Source of the DNA: Microbacterium sp. MYb66
GTDB lineage: Bacteria > Actinomycetota > Actinomycetes > Actinomycetales > Microbacteriaceae
Direction of reading: 5' to 3'
Assembly (NCBI RefSeq): GCF_002979435.1
Contig: NZ_PCOV01000005.1
Coordinates: 186,001-250,000 of the forward strand
Length of the DNA stretch: 64,000 nt
Under the pieces are notes generated by a model, which saw only the letters and a list, made by a program, of their open reading frames with translations, searched no databases and had not been told where the DNA came from. The translations under genes and the position numbers were made by a program. Shown piece by piece: positions 63,238 through 64,000 of this stretch (positions are counted from its first letter, which is position 1; every line of letters starts with the position of its first letter).

Positions 63238-63896
63238 GGACCGACCTCGACCGGGGTGCGGGCGACCAGTTCGGTCCGCCGCCACGTGACCGCGGACGAC
63301 GACAGGATGACCTGGCCGGACTGCGCCCTGGCGTCGTAGACGTCGAGGTGCGGCGCGGCCTCTGTCAGAGCGTCTTCGGCGAGGGGCCAGGCGATGCGCA
63401 CTTCGGCCGGAACGCCGGGTTGCAGCACGACCGCGCGCAGCGAGCCGTCCGAACGCCAGGAGCGCGCGGTGTCGGTCGCGGTCACCCCGGAGAGCTCGAG
63501 GAGGGGTGCGCTCGAGGAGAGCAGCCGAGAGGCGACCCGGTCGGCCGTGCCCTCCACGCCGACCGCACGGTCGGAGAGGTTCTCCAGTCGCACCGTGACG
63601 ACGAGGAGGGTCTCGCCCGGCTCCGCCTCCAGGTACTGCTCCTCGACCTCGTCGAGGAGCTCGGCGTCCAGCACGGTCACGGCGTACAGCGAGGTGCGCG
63701 CCTCGCTGCCGGCGGGGACGAGCAGCGGCTGCGACGTCGCCGGAGCGAGGCCGCCGAAGGCGACGAACGCGACCAGCAGGCCGATGACCGCCACCGCTGC
63801 GCCCCAGAGCGGCAGGGCAGCAGGGGCGAAGGCGGAGCGCGCGGCTCCGTCGGCGGCCTGGCGCGCCGCACCGACCATTCCGCCTGTCCTCATCAC
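63234..63896 (-). CDS. Membrane-anchored extracytoplasmic protein, unknown function
   Basis: 220 residues, one membrane segment (about 30-52, LWGAAVAVIGLLVAFVAFGG), then a beta-sandwich-like domain (YLEAEPGETLLVVTVRLENL, DUF4352-like in style). The GTG at 63896 is 6 nt after TAGGCT (63903-63908, minus strand), and that hexamer includes the stop codon of the preceding gene. First gene of the three-gene run. Confidence 0.75.
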   Translation of the reverse strand: MMRTGGMVGAARQAADGAARSAFAPAALPLWGAAVAVIGLLVAFVAFGGLAPATSQPLLVPAGSEARTSLYAVTVLDAELLDEVEEQYLEAEPGETLLVVTVRLENLSDRAVGVEGTADRVASRLLSSSAPLLELSGVTATDTARSWRSDGSLRAVVLQPGVPAEVRIAWPLAEDALTEAAPHLDVYDARAQSGQVILSSSAVTWRRTELVARTPVEVGP

Positions 63897-63905
63897 GCAG
63901 TCAGC

Positions 63906-64000
63906 CTAGCGACAGGTCTCGAAGACGTATCCGTCGTCGGAGGGGGTGACCAGGTCGCGGTCGCGGAGCACCATCGACCTCGGGGAGTCGTCGTCCGCGC
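63906..64000 (-). CDS. C-terminal end of an unidentified gene
   Basis: The window ends inside this gene. Only about 30 codons remain, ending LVTPSDDGYVFETCR before the TAG at 63906-63908. Too short to assign. It is the upstream neighbour, on the same strand, of the three membrane-anchored genes. Confidence 0.6.
   Translation of the reverse strand, partial: ADDDSPRSMVLRDRDLVTPSDDGYVFETCR

Overview
The window is one stretch of a high-GC actinobacterial chromosome. GTG and TTG starts are frequent, genes are tightly packed with ATGA or GTGA stop-start overlaps, there are many lipoprotein-anchored ABC binding proteins, and several genes look leaderless, with a TANNNT hexamer 6-7 nt before the start codon. 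Gene content and style point to Microbacteriaceae, most likely Microbacterium; this is inference from style, not from a marker gene. I saw no CRISPR array, rRNA, prophage, integrase or insertion sequence.

Layout. 1-3.9 kb: the end of a binding-protein gene plus livHMGF, a branched-chain amino-acid/amide-type ABC importer. 3.9-15.1 kb: a glycoside locus with a 1396-residue secreted multidomain protein, a LacI regulator, a sugar ABC importer and a GH78 alpha-L-rhamnosidase; AGCGCTT-centred operators sit before the secreted-protein gene and between the regulator and the importer. 15.2-20.3 kb: small lipoproteins and membrane proteins, a DUF1905 protein, an SGNH hydrolase, a family-2 glycosyltransferase and an alpha/beta hydrolase. 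20.4-24.8 kb: a divergent TetR/EamA exporter pair, then an MFS drug exporter with a MarR regulator and a second, separately transcribed MarR. 24.8-27.0 kb: an Old Yellow Enzyme, then an intracellular DRGH nuclease overlapping a small partner gene. 27.2-34.2 kb: a second LacI-controlled locus with an FAD oxidoreductase, a sugar ABC importer and an acetyl-xylan-esterase-like hydrolase.

34.2-41.4 kb: a polyamine-type locus with a GntR regulator, a Cache-domain protein, a potABCD-like importer and an exported amine oxidase. 41.5-47.3 kb: a MocR-type regulator, tRNA-Cys, a DegT-type aminotransferase, AraC with an AhpD-like protein, a GATase-like protein and a YggS-type PLP-homeostasis protein. 47.3-61.0 kb: a redox/uptake block with a CDGSH protein, a haem-oxygenase-like iron enzyme, two DUF427 proteins, a peptide/nickel-family ABC importer, a short haem catalase, an EamA exporter and three luciferase-like flavin monooxygenases in one operon. 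The simplest reading of this block is import and oxidative cleavage of an organosulfur or similar compound, but the substrate is not visible. 61.0-64.0 kb: a polytopic membrane protein facing an operon of three small membrane-anchored proteins and the end of another gene.

The recurring logic is local: most importer loci carry a regulator, an importer and one or two enzymes, and many carry a recognisable inverted repeat at the control point.
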